This document shows positions 16,901 to 25,639 of a stretch of 64,000 nucleotides of DNA, piece after piece (within the stretch, counting starts at the first letter, position 1; each line of letters begins with the position of its first letter). Origin of the DNA: Ignavibacteria bacterium. Lineage in GTDB: Bacteria; Bacteroidota; Ignavibacteria; Kapaibacteriales; UBA961. A program made the position numbers and the translations under genes. The stretch lies in contig JADJXV010000026.1 of the NCBI GenBank assembly GCA_016720145.1, forward strand, positions 75,033 through 139,032. Reading direction: 5' to 3'. The notes under the pieces are model-generated. The model saw only the letters and a list, made by a program, of their open reading frames with translations. It searched no databases and was not told the origin of the DNA.

Positions 16901-17215
16901 TTACGAAGCGGAAGTTGACTCTACTTGTTCATCATTCGAATTTTTGAATGTTTGGGCGATTCGAACTGCTGTCTGTCGTAGTACTTCAGGGTTGTTATAA
17001 AAGCCTGCATTTGCTTGAAGCTGTACTTGCTGTAAGCGTTCAGTAAGCTGTGAACCGACGATGGTACGAGAAGTAGTGGATAGTTCTAGTGTATCTTCGC
17101 GGCGTTGCAAATGTTCTGTTTCTGTTTGCTCCAGATCAGATTTTTTTTGCTGAATCTGTTCAATTTGAAAGTTTTGCGAGGGACGGCGAACTGAATCTAA
17201 AGAATTGATAGCCAT
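16901..17215 (-). CDS. Putative FlgM-like anti-sigma-28 factor
   Basis: 104 residues. The first two thirds are Gln/Glu-rich and probably disordered. Then come DTLELSTTSRTI and ERLQQVQLQANAGFYNNPEVL, matching the layout of FlgM: a 'D-x-V-E-L-S' segment, then a C-terminal helix pair with a 'G-x-Y-x-x-x-x-x-x-x-A' pattern that binds sigma-28. Last gene of the FlaG-side flagellar run, 4 bp after its neighbour. If correct, it couples filament gene expression to completion of the hook. The call rests on pattern and position only. Confidence 0.5.
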   Translation of the reverse strand: MAINSLDSVRRPSQNFQIEQIQQKKSDLEQTETEHLQRREDTLELSTTSRTIVGSQLTERLQQVQLQANAGFYNNPEVLRQTAVRIAQTFKNSNDEQVESTSAS

Positions 17216-17219
17216 AAGA

Positions 17220-17597
17220 TTACCTATTGGAATAAATCAATAAAGATTTTTGTTGATTAAATGTTCGTAAGCGAATTTGAGATTCGTTCATTTTTCTTTT
17301 GAGATTTTCTACCAAAATACTGTCAGCTTGAATTAAATTTTGAATTCGAGAATTCCATGGTTCACTGTTTTTCCGAATCTCACTTTGTCCTGAGTTGCTG
17401 TGATACCATATAACTAACTTATCTAACTGAACTTGACGTAAATCATACAACAAATTGATTGAATCACTTATCATGATATTATCTGATTCAGCTACATTGT
17501 CTGATTCAGCTACATTGTCAGATGCTTTAATGATATCTGCAATTTGAATGGTTATAAACTCAATTGTTTGTAATATATCTTGGACGGTGCTATCCAT
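17220..17597 (-). CDS. Possible FliT/FlgN-type flagellar chaperone
   Basis: 125 residues, mostly helical. The C-terminal half (SRIQNLIQADSILVENLKRKM) resembles the periodicity of FliT/FlgN chaperones, which bind FliD or hook-junction proteins. The middle contains the short internal repeat SDNVAE SDNVAE, encoded by two perfect 18-bp DNA repeats (17482-17517). It sits between the FlaG and FlgM-like genes, with spacings of 5 bp and 4 bp, so it is almost surely in the flagellar operon. Family assignment is tentative. Confidence 0.5.
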   Translation of the reverse strand: MDSTVQDILQTIEFITIQIADIIKASDNVAESDNVAESDNIMISDSINLLYDLRQVQLDKLVIWYHSNSGQSEIRKNSEPWNSRIQNLIQADSILVENLKRKMNESQIRLRTFNQQKSLLIYSNR

Positions 17598-17602
17598 AAC
17601 TA

Positions 17603-17992
17603 TTATATAGTAGAGTCGGTTACATGGCCTTGCTGCTCAAGAGTACTTGCAATAAATTTTGAAAGTTGAAGTGCTAATTCAGAGGGAATTTGTTGCACCA
17701 CTTCATTCGTAGCAGAATTTACTATTTTCAGTATGATTTTATTGGTGTCGTTGTCTATTGAAAATCGAAGTGCAGTATCCGGCGTATTGAAAATATCTTG
17801 TAAACTTTCGGACAGCTTGTTAAAATCAGTATTTAGTTTTTTGGTATTAGATTCTGATATTAATTTTACACGTTGCGGTGATTGTACAACTACATCATCA
17901 TTTCTTTCTTTAGAGCTTGTAAGCTCAGAACGAATTTCCACAGTTTGTATCACCGGAGAAGAAATTGTATTCTGAATTGGAGCTATTGTCAT
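17603..17992 (-). CDS. flaG: FlaG-family flagellar protein
   Basis: 129 residues: a disordered N-terminal half, then the FlaG domain from ~60 on, with LSESLQDIFNTPDTALRFSI, NKIILKIVNSATNEVV and QQIPSELALQL. FlaG proteins influence filament length and are normally encoded next to fliD, as here. CGGGAGT lies just before the start codon. First gene of a tight three-gene run with the chaperone-like and FlgM-like genes. Confidence 0.85.
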   Translation of the reverse strand: MTIAPIQNTISSPVIQTVEIRSELTSSKERNDDVVVQSPQRVKLISESNTKKLNTDFNKLSESLQDIFNTPDTALRFSIDNDTNKIILKIVNSATNEVVQQIPSELALQLSKFIASTLEQQGHVTDSTI

Positions 17993-18079
17993 AACTTTAC
18001 TCCCGAAAAATTAACATTTAAACATGTATTCTCTGATAAAAATACACTTATGTAATAAATAAATTTATTAGAATTACTG

Positions 18080-19507
18080 TTAAGATGCGGATGGGAATCC
18101 GTTCAGTAAACTAAATTGATTTTGAGCTTTTAAATAAACTTTCTGAAGATTCTCATATTCTTTTCGTAAGCTGTTTGCTTGCGTATCTACTCTTTTTTGT
18201 AATAATAAAGTACGATTACTTACTGAAGTTATCTGACTTTGAAGAGATGAGTTCCGAGTACTGATTAAGCCATCACTACCAAGTAAAGCTGTTATAGCAT
18301 TTTTTGCTTTGGCAGCAAATCCATCAGATGTCGTAAATAAATTTGATATTTTCTGAGGATTAGATTCGAGAAACTCTTGTAGTGTATCTTTGTCTGATAC
18401 ACTTAATGTACCATCATTTGCGATCTTAATCCCGATATCGGTAAGATATTTGGGATTACCATCTCCAGAAGTTGTTATAGGCTCAGCAACTAGATTACGG
18501 AGCTTAGAATAGATATTTCGAATGCTTGGATCGCTGCGTAAAATAGATGGATCTTGTTTTAAATACTTAACAACATTATTGTAAGTATCTAAAAAGGGCT
18601 GTATTATAGTACTCGCCAATTTATCAGTATCAACAGTCGTAGTCAGATTGATAGGTGCATCATCAGCAGCTTGAGATTTCTGGAGGTTAATCGTTACCCC
18701 TTGTAATACATCGCTGAATGAATTTTTGTCACGTGTGACTTGTACGCCATTTATCAAAATTTGAGAATCTAAATCATTGTAATTAACTAATCTATATCCG
18801 GCTCCGGTAGTTGTAGATTGAAGTCGGGTGGCAGAATTAGGATTGAGAGAAACTGCTGTAATGCCTAAATCACCCAAAACTTCACCATCTGTAAAATTGA
18901 CTTGATTGACAGCACCGGTTGATTTTGATGTAAAAGTAAGGCGAGCAGTCGAAGATGTATCTTTAATAACAGATGCAGATACAGTTGAGGATGAATTTGC
19001 ATTTACAGATGTTGCAATTTTTGATAGAGCTGTTTCATAGGTGTCGGCGATGTCGAAAGTAACGTCTGAAGAAACAGAATTTATCGTTATGGTTTTGGTT
19101 AAACCAGCGTAAGTGTATGCATCCGATAAATTTTTACGGCTACTTATGAGTATGTCATTTGTAGCTAAGCGATCTACCTTTGCTGTACCAATACCTATAA
19201 GGGCTGTGCCTTCAGCAGTGGCTGTCAAAACAGAAGTATCGGAAACGGTAACTTTCTTGGTATTAAAGCTTGCAGGAGCTTCGACGGTAAAAAGGGTGTC
19301 TGCTTTTGCAGTGAGTATTTCTAACTGAGTACGTAATTTATTGAGAAAAACTTGTCGGTTCTCGAGTGTAGATTGTTTGTTTTTTAGAGCATCAATATCC
19401 GGTTGTTTCGTACGCCGAAACGACTCAATGAGCAAATCACTCGAGGACTGACTGCCATTCGAGAGACCGTTACCGACAGATAATGCTGTTCCTAAAAGAT
19501 CTGACAT
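18080..19507 (-). CDS. fliD: Flagellar hook-associated protein 2 (filament cap)
   Basis: 475 residues, the usual FliD length. The N-terminal FliD_N segment (RRTKQPDIDALKNKQSTLE) and the C-terminal FliD_C helical region (TISNRTLLLQKRVDTQ-like heptads near the end) are present, with a variable beta-rich D2/D3 middle. FliD forms the pentameric cap that folds flagellin subunits at the growing tip. It lies between fliS (upstream, 55 bp) and flaG (downstream) in a leftward cluster. Confidence 0.9.
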   Translation of the reverse strand: MSDLLGTALSVGNGLSNGSQSSSDLLIESFRRTKQPDIDALKNKQSTLENRQVFLNKLRTQLEILTAKADTLFTVEAPASFNTKKVTVSDTSVLTATAEGTALIGIGTAKVDRLATNDILISSRKNLSDAYTYAGLTKTITINSVSSDVTFDIADTYETALSKIATSVNANSSSTVSASVIKDTSSTARLTFTSKSTGAVNQVNFTDGEVLGDLGITAVSLNPNSATRLQSTTTGAGYRLVNYNDLDSQILINGVQVTRDKNSFSDVLQGVTINLQKSQAADDAPINLTTTVDTDKLASTIIQPFLDTYNNVVKYLKQDPSILRSDPSIRNIYSKLRNLVAEPITTSGDGNPKYLTDIGIKIANDGTLSVSDKDTLQEFLESNPQKISNLFTTSDGFAAKAKNAITALLGSDGLISTRNSSLQSQITSVSNRTLLLQKRVDTQANSLRKEYENLQKVYLKAQNQFSLLNGFPSAS

Positions 19508-19562
19508 GATTTTCTTTCAATTCGCAAAAACTATAAATCTGTGTATTAGATTTTCCTAAGAT

Positions 19563-19910
19563 TTATTCTAAATTAAATGCTTTAGCCCAAGTATCTCGTA
19601 GACCTTGAATTATATTCAATGCTTCAAGATTTTTATTTTGTGCAATGCATCTTTGACAATAGTCGTAGAGTTCATAAAGCCGATTTGCAGGCTCTGGATA
19701 GTCGAAATTTAAAGCACCCATCAATTCTACTAATACTCGATTCATTCGAGGCATATTATTTTGCTTACAACTGACAATAAATAAATCGTATGTTTTGAGT
19801 GTGATTTTTTCAGGGCTCCATGTTAAAACTTCTTGGTCAAGATATGCCGGAACATTTCTATCACCACCATAAAGCTTCCTCGCTGCTAGTTGTTGCGCCG
19901 GTGTGGGCAT
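19563..19910 (-). CDS. fliS: Flagellar export chaperone FliS
   Basis: 115 residues, all-helical. SPEKITLKTYDLFIVSCKQ matches the FliS signature (T-x-x-x-L-x-x-x-L-Y-D). FliS binds the C-terminus of newly made flagellin and prevents premature polymerisation. It lies between flagellin (243 bp upstream) and fliD (55 bp downstream). The Tyr-rich C-terminal third (RLYELYDYCQRC) is slightly unusual. Confidence 0.85.
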   Translation of the reverse strand: MPTPAQQLAARKLYGGDRNVPAYLDQEVLTWSPEKITLKTYDLFIVSCKQNNMPRMNRVLVELMGALNFDYPEPANRLYELYDYCQRCIAQNKNLEALNIIQGLRDTWAKAFNLE

Positions 19911-20061
19911 GTCTTAAATATACGTTTAATTTTAAAGAAAAATACAATTAAAATTTACTCTGTTTTTGAGGAAATCTATTTACTTGAAGCATAATCTCAA
20001 ATACCGTGCCACCTGAAAAAAGCCGGCGATTTGCAGGCTGTAGTTTATCGTTTTAATAATC

Positions 20062-20098
20062 CAGAAAGGCGGACGAATTGCTCGCTCCGCCTTTCTAG
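20062..20098 (-). terminator. Strong stem-loop downstream of flagellin
   Basis: AGAAAGGCGGA, a 12-base loop region, and TCCGCCTTTCT form an 11-bp stem about 55 bp after the flagellin stop codon. No T run follows on the minus strand, so it may be a 3' mRNA stabiliser or a weak terminator that separates abundant flagellin mRNA from fliS-fliD. Confidence 0.6.
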
Positions 20099-20153
20099 AA
20101 TTCTCTTAAACTGAAATGCTAATTTTCAGATTCGTTTATTATTTAATTAATAA

Positions 20154-21089
20154 TTAACGGAACAATTGTAAATACTCCTGTGGGCTTTGATTAGCTTGAG
20201 TAAGAGTGATTATCGATGTTTGTTGTAAGAATTGCGCCTTCACAAGTTCTAACTGTTCTGTAGCCACATCCGCATCTTGTATACGAGAAATAGCAGCATT
20301 GTAATTTGTGATCTGTGATTTCAAAGAATCTGTTTGAGAAGCAAGTCTATTAGTAACACCACCAAGATAAGAGGCGACCTTGTTTACATTGTCCAAAGCA
20401 GCGGCCAAACTTGTAAGTGTTGTTGGGATATTTGATATGTCAAAAATGCCCAAACTGCTGCTACTTATAGAACTTAACGAATTCAAATCCAATCCTGTGA
20501 CGCCTGCAAAGTTGCTGTTGTTAGTGACAGCAGTTAGGAATACGCCGTCAATATTGAAATTTGTAGAACTTACTTGTGTAGTCAAATCGACAGCGAGTGT
20601 AAGCAATGAGTTGCTTGCATTGAATCCAATCACGAAATCGCCTGAGAATCCACCGTCTAACAATTGACGTCCACCAAAAACTGTTGAGTCAACAATTGTT
20701 TGAATTTGCTGAGCAAACCGATATGCAGATTGTGCAAGCGCTACTTTTTCGTTCGTACCAAGAGCTCCAGAAGATGCTGTAGCTGCTGCATCTTTAATAC
20801 TTGTAAGAAGATTGTTGATGTTGTCAAAAGCATCTTGAGCTATATTGGTAACGCTTTCGGCTTCACCGACTGCTCCAAGTGCAGCTTTGAGTGCACCGTT
20901 CCGTGCTAAAAGCGAACGGGAGGTGATATAACCTGCCACGTCATCTGCAGCCGAGTTAATACGCTTACCGGTAGATAAACGAAGTTGACGAAGTGCAATG
21001 TTTGTACTAGATGCCTGTAGTGCGTTGTACGCATTTTCGGCTGGGGTATTTGTGCGGATTCTACTTCCGCCTGAAACTGCTGAGGGCAT
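20154..21089 (-). CDS. fliC: Flagellin
   Basis: 311 residues. The D0/D1 N-terminal helix is clear (NIALRQLRLSTGKRINSAAD), as is the C-terminal D0 helix (QLELVKAQFLQQTSI). The D2/D3 middle is short, so the filament surface is small. GGAGG lies upstream of the ATG, and an excellent sigma-28 promoter is found at 21157-21184. It is the only flagellin gene in the window. Export should depend on FliS and capping on FliD, both encoded downstream. Confidence 0.95.
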   Translation of the reverse strand: MPSAVSGGSRIRTNTPAENAYNALQASSTNIALRQLRLSTGKRINSAADDVAGYITSRSLLARNGALKAALGAVGEAESVTNIAQDAFDNINNLLTSIKDAAATASSGALGTNEKVALAQSAYRFAQQIQTIVDSTVFGGRQLLDGGFSGDFVIGFNASNSLLTLAVDLTTQVSSTNFNIDGVFLTAVTNNSNFAGVTGLDLNSLSSISSSSLGIFDISNIPTTLTSLAAALDNVNKVASYLGGVTNRLASQTDSLKSQITNYNAAISRIQDADVATEQLELVKAQFLQQTSIITLTQANQSPQEYLQLFR

Positions 21090-21156
21090 AATAAACCTCC
21101 ATGTAATTTATCCTAAACTTTGGGCATCCTGCCGTGTATTTTTATTCCGTGAACAA

Positions 21157-21184
21157 TTGTCGGCATGCTTGTATCTAAACTTTA
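21157..21184 (-). promoter_or_regulatory. Sigma-28 (FliA) promoter of flagellin
   Basis: On the minus strand TAAAGTTT-N12-GCCGACAA, against the consensus TAAAGTTT-N11-GCCGATAA: one mismatch and one extra spacer base. It lies about 68 bp upstream of the flagellin ATG. It predicts that a FliA sigma factor is encoded elsewhere and that the FlgM-like protein would control this promoter. Confidence 0.8.
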
Positions 21185-21191
21185 GATTTTT

Positions 21192-22487
21192 TTAATAACC
21201 CGATTGTTCAATACTATCGGTGGGTCGTGTGTATTCAGTTTTTTGTAAAGAATCAACTTTTTCACGTTTAATGACAACGACTGTTGAATCATCGCTATAC
21301 ATTGCATCGACGCTGAATCTTTGAACTTCTTCAAGTATTTTATAAGCCAATGTCTTAGCATCATCAGCAAAGTGCAGTTTCAATATATCTGCTAATCGTT
21401 GATACCCAAATAAATTCCCGGAGGCATCCTGTGCTTCCAAAATTCCATCGGTAAAGAGAAGTAAAATATCACCAAAATTCATGTTTATATTTTCAACACT
21501 AAATTTTTGCTCTGGAATAATTCCAAGAATTCCACCGGTGGGATTCAACAATCTTGATTCACCATTTTGTGCTGAATAATGAAGTGGTGAGCAATGACCT
21601 GCATTTGCAAATAATACAAGCCCATTTTTTGAGCTGGTCAGTTCGCAATAAAACAAAGTAACGAATCTCTCAAAGGGGAAGGTTTCATACAATAACTTGT
21701 TCAGATGTGAAATTAATGACGAAATTTTTGTGTGATATCCTACACCCATCCTAATAGCACCGGATACAAATAGAGCTTGAATTGCTGCGGGAAGACCTTT
21801 GCTGGCAGCATCACTGATAACAATACTCACTCGTTCGTTATCTTCCGGTGATTTCAAATAATCAAAATAATCCCCACCGACAATATTATCCGGTATAGAG
21901 ATACCAAAGATACTGTAATCGTAGAAGTTAAGTAGATGATCAGGAAGCAAACCTCTTTGTATTTCAGAAGCTTTATCCAAGTCTCGCATTAATTTTTCTT
22001 GCTCAGCATGTCTTGATAGATTACGTAAAGCCGTCGTTGCGGCACTGCCTATGACACTTAAAATATCAAAAAAATCTTGATCAAGTTGTAAGCCGTTGAA
22101 TGCCAAAGCGTAACTGTAATATTTCCCGCTTGCGCGTTTAACGATTTCACCAACACCTGTCGCTGAATATTGGTGGATTCCTTTCTCTCGGAGGAGAGAA
22201 TCTGTTTCATAATTTATAACAGTTCGACGAGCAGATAATAAAGCAAAAACAGGTTGCTCTGATATCTTAACAGAATAATTATCGGGTATCTCATCCATTT
22301 CACCATATTGGAATTCAAGTCCATAAAAATCATCTGTCTGCGAGAGAGCCCAGACCCTGCCACCGATAATATTCAGTTCTTTTCGATCAACGAAGTATCG
22401 AACAAGTGCATTTAACAAATCAAGTTCACTTGTAAATTGAACGGAAAACAACTTCTCAACTAATTTGTATATTTCTCTCTGTGTCAT
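21192..22487 (-). CDS. SpoIIE-type PP2C phosphatase with N-terminal GAF-like sensor
   Basis: 431 residues. Residues ~1-165 look like a GAF-type sensor domain and a short linker helix follows. The PP2C/SpoIIE catalytic domain runs from ~190 to the end with metal-site Asp motifs GGDYFDY, DAASKGLPA and TDGILEAQD, and FANAGHCSP. Such proteins dephosphorylate anti-anti-sigma factors (STAS proteins) in partner-switching pathways. It lies immediately upstream of flagellin on the same strand, but flagellin has its own sigma-28 promoter inside the 102-bp gap. A role in controlling motility is inference from position. Confidence 0.85.
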   Translation of the reverse strand: MTQREIYKLVEKLFSVQFTSELDLLNALVRYFVDRKELNIIGGRVWALSQTDDFYGLEFQYGEMDEIPDNYSVKISEQPVFALLSARRTVINYETDSLLREKGIHQYSATGVGEIVKRASGKYYSYALAFNGLQLDQDFFDILSVIGSAATTALRNLSRHAEQEKLMRDLDKASEIQRGLLPDHLLNFYDYSIFGISIPDNIVGGDYFDYLKSPEDNERVSIVISDAASKGLPAAIQALFVSGAIRMGVGYHTKISSLISHLNKLLYETFPFERFVTLFYCELTSSKNGLVLFANAGHCSPLHYSAQNGESRLLNPTGGILGIIPEQKFSVENINMNFGDILLLFTDGILEAQDASGNLFGYQRLADILKLHFADDAKTLAYKILEEVQRFSVDAMYSDDSTVVVIKREKVDSLQKTEYTRPTDSIEQSGY

Positions 22488-22754
22488 TTTGTATTATAAC
22501 TTATTGATGTAATTAATAGGATGCTTTATCGTTAAAGTTTGTGAAATTTTTGAATAAAAAATCAAAAGGCATAATTATTGCCAAGAAAACCACGATATTT
22601 GCTCTGTGAATTTGCAAAAGGATTACATTGCTTGCTTTTTTTAAGCAATTTACTGCTTTTTATATTGTAATTTTCAGGAACAATAAATCAATATTCAATT
22701 TTTTAATCTGTGTTTATATTATTATTCAACTACACCAGCAATAAGTGAGGCAAT

Positions 22755-23200
22755 ATGAGTAAATCTATTATCAAGTATGTACTTTTCCTGACAATCCTTT
22801 GTACACTCCTTTCTGCACGATCATTTGCAGCGCAGACCACTTCGCTATTTGCTTTTTCAAAAAAATCAATTTCATCACAAACAACCCTTCAACGATTAGA
22901 TACCGTAGCTTCCATTTCCAGAAAGCAAGCATCAGATTCGTCTATCACTCGAATTAAATCTGTGAAAGAAACAAAAGATGGCTTGTTGTTGACCGTAGAG
23001 CTTGCAGATGATCAGCAAGTACTTATGATCTCAGCATATAATTTACTTGGTAAAAAGTGCTTGATGTTTATAATGGCGGTGAAAAAGCCGGAACGAGGGA
23101 GTTCCCTATAAATACTAATTCAATCCCAAGTGGAATTTATATTTGTGTCGTCCAAGGTGATAATTTTAGACTTGCTGAAAAATTCTTTGTATCAAAATAA
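22755..23200 (+). CDS. Small T9SS-sorted secreted protein, single-base frameshift near 23058
   Basis: Starts with a signal peptide (YVLFLTILCTLLSARSFA) and has only a short linker before a T9SS type A sorting domain (LLLTVELADDQQVLMISAYN). At GGTAAAAAG/TGCTT the frame breaks. One base later the rest of the sorting domain reads on perfectly (VLDVYNGGEKAGTRE, then GIYICVVQGDN, FFVSK, stop at 23198-23200). Adding one G restores a 148-residue protein. It ends 13 bp before a PorV/PorQ-type gene, so both are probably cotranscribed. I treat it as intact with a probable sequencing deletion. Confidence 0.65.
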
Positions 23201-23213
23201 ATAATAAAAGCTT

Positions 23214-24245
23214 ATGAAATGTTTGCGTCATTTTTGGATGTTTGCATTTTTACTTTTGGGGAATGTTAATAGTGCAATTTCACAAGCAACAAGCTCCGGC
23301 TTGGCTGAATCTTACCTTCAACGTCCCGTCGGAGCAAGAGCAATAGGATTCGGTGGGGCTTATACGGCTGTTTCCAACGAACCTAATGGTATGTTTTTTA
23401 ATCCTGCCTCCTCTGCCTTCCTTTCATCAAGACCTCAATTCTCACTCATGGTTTCCCCGATGCAGTTCGGACGAAATCAATATGCACTTAGCTATGGACA
23501 GTCAATTCAAAGTTGGGGTGTTTCCGCCTCCGTAAACTCCATGCAATCTGCGAAATTTGCAGCTACAAATCTAAATGGCGACTATTTAGGAGATTTCTCG
23601 AACGAACAATATGATCTCTCTATTGGTGGTTCGTGGAGAAATGACATTTTCTCACTTGGTGCAAGTGCAAAATACCTCATCAACGCTCTCTCCGGATCGG
23701 GTGCAAGTGGCAAGACCTTTGCTTTTGATTTTGGAGCTAAAGTGAATTTTATCGATCTTTTTACTTTTGGTGCATCTATTCAGAATATTGGTGGAAGAAT
23801 AGATTGGAATTCAGTCAATGGAAAAGATCTTATTCCTTTTACAATCCGAGCAGGCGTTGCTACAGAAATTGGTATTAATCAAGAAGAATATGTAGTGCGC
23901 TCTACAGTACGAGGTGAGCCGGAAACCGTCGAATTACCTGCGACTCAGTATCTACTTATTGCTATCGATGCTGTCTATAACCAATATGATAAAGTACCTA
24001 ATATTATCCTTGGTGCAGAGTATTCTCCTTTCGAATTGTTGGCAGTGCGAGGTGGAATGTCTGTATATGGAGAGGAATTCAATGTCAATAAATTTATGCC
24101 AATGACACAATGGGGTGCGGGATTAACCGTAAAGCCTCTCGTTTCCTCTCTCCCTTTTAGATTCCAAGTCGATTATGCCGTTGCAGCTGATAATCTTGCC
24201 AATGGACAAGTAGGACATCACCTCTCACTAGTAATGGAATTTTAA
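23214..24245 (+). CDS. PorV/PorQ-family outer-membrane protein
   Basis: 343 residues. The signal peptide (FAFLLLGNVNSAISQA-like) is followed by YLQRPVGARAIGFGGAYTAV and NPASSAFL, the recognisable opening of the PorV/PorQ UPF0164 family (FadL-like 14-strand barrel). PorV carries T9SS substrates from the Sov translocon to the attachment complex. A small T9SS substrate is encoded directly upstream. Whether it is PorV proper or a paralogue dedicated to that substrate cannot be decided from one window. Confidence 0.8.
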   Translation: MKCLRHFWMFAFLLLGNVNSAISQATSSGLAESYLQRPVGARAIGFGGAYTAVSNEPNGMFFNPASSAFLSSRPQFSLMVSPMQFGRNQYALSYGQSIQSWGVSASVNSMQSAKFAATNLNGDYLGDFSNEQYDLSIGGSWRNDIFSLGASAKYLINALSGSGASGKTFAFDFGAKVNFIDLFTFGASIQNIGGRIDWNSVNGKDLIPFTIRAGVATEIGINQEEYVVRSTVRGEPETVELPATQYLLIAIDAVYNQYDKVPNIILGAEYSPFELLAVRGGMSVYGEEFNVNKFMPMTQWGAGLTVKPLVSSLPFRFQVDYAVAADNLANGQVGHHLSLVMEF

Positions 24246-24273
24246 ATCCTCTCAATCCACGCCAACGTTTTCT

Positions 24274-25422
24274 ATGCTAGATTCTCCCCGTAAAAAAATC
24301 GTTATCATCGGTCCGGCTCATCCCTACCGAGGCGGTAATGCTATGTTTATACAATACTTATGCAATGCACTCTCTGCCAAATTTGACGTACGTCTCATTA
24401 ATTATTCCTTACTGTATCCTTCGTTTCTTTTTCCCGGCACATCGCAATTTGACCAAAGTGAAAAAGTTATTCAGGGCTTCCCAAATCAACGTCTAATAAA
24501 TTCCATAAATCCAATCTCTTGGTTAAACACCGCTCGGATGATCAAACGCGAGAATGCCGATTTGGTCGTTTTTGACTGGTGGAATCCCTTCTTTGGAGCG
24601 TGTCATTGGGCAATATCTAAGCTACTGCAAAAGAAATATCATGGTAAAATCCTCTTTATTACCGAGAATTTTATATCCCACGAAGCCCGATTTGTAGATT
24701 CATTTCTCACAAAATTAGGACTTCGATATGCCAATAAATTCCTCGCACTATCTGCTAAAGTAGAACAAGACCTAAAGGGTATTGCACACGGACGTCCCAT
24801 TTACAGATCCGAACTTCCCATGTTCGATTATTCACTTACACCGTTTGATTCTGAAAAAGAAAGGTTGGAATTGGGATTTACAAAGGAAGATAATGTACTG
24901 ATGTTTTTTGGGTATGTTCGTAAATACAAAGGACTTGATATACTTCTTCACGCTTTTCCTCGTATCCTCGAATCACTTCCGAACGCCAAACTGCTTGTCG
25001 TTGGTGAATTCTACGACAACCCTGAAATCTATACCAATATCGTGAAGCAAAATGGCACGGCCGACCTCGTGAAGTTTGTTAATCAATTCGTTCCAAACGA
25101 AGAAGTAGGTAAATACTTCGCCGCAGCTGACGTAATGGTACAGCCTTACCGGAGTGCTACACAAAGCGGAATTCTCAATGTTGCATACAGCTTCGGTGTG
25201 CCGGCAGTTGTCACCCGCGTCGGCGGTCTGGAGGAATATGTCACCGACGGAGTCACCGGTATTGTCTCAGCACCTGAATCTCCCGAAGAACTTGCGAAAG
25301 CTGTTGTACGTTTTTATTCCCTCCACACTTCTATCGATTTTTCATCTAATATTCGCGATCGTGTATCACAAAGCGCATTTCAAGGAATTACAGATGTATT
25401 CGACCAAATACTATCTGAATGA
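24274..25422 (+). CDS. GT4-type glycosyltransferase
   Basis: 382 residues, GT-B fold. N-terminal domain: IIGPAHPYRGGNAMFIQYL. C-terminal domain: MFFGYVRKYKGLDILLHAF, then the donor-sugar site AYSFGVPAVVTRVGGLEEYV with the E-x7-E arrangement. It is cytoplasmic and probably adds a sugar to a lipid-linked or surface glycan. It starts 28 bp after the PorV-like gene on the same strand and could be cotranscribed. Acceptor and donor unknown. Confidence 0.85.
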   Translation: MLDSPRKKIVIIGPAHPYRGGNAMFIQYLCNALSAKFDVRLINYSLLYPSFLFPGTSQFDQSEKVIQGFPNQRLINSINPISWLNTARMIKRENADLVVFDWWNPFFGACHWAISKLLQKKYHGKILFITENFISHEARFVDSFLTKLGLRYANKFLALSAKVEQDLKGIAHGRPIYRSELPMFDYSLTPFDSEKERLELGFTKEDNVLMFFGYVRKYKGLDILLHAFPRILESLPNAKLLVVGEFYDNPEIYTNIVKQNGTADLVKFVNQFVPNEEVGKYFAAADVMVQPYRSATQSGILNVAYSFGVPAVVTRVGGLEEYVTDGVTGIVSAPESPEELAKAVVRFYSLHTSIDFSSNIRDRVSQSAFQGITDVFDQILSE

Positions 25423-25639
25423 ATTATTCGCGTGATTTTGACTAAACTACCTGCAATTTATAGCGGCCAAATCCACGTCCAATCTTTCGAGAGATTTCAT
25501 TCACAACACCAAACTCTCAACGATCGGTGACTTTATAATCGTGTTGAGAGAGCAGAACCTGAACACAAAAAAATATCTGTATTTTTGCAGAATAATACAC
25601 TCAATACTTCTGTTTCTTACCCATAATTGAAGATAACTT

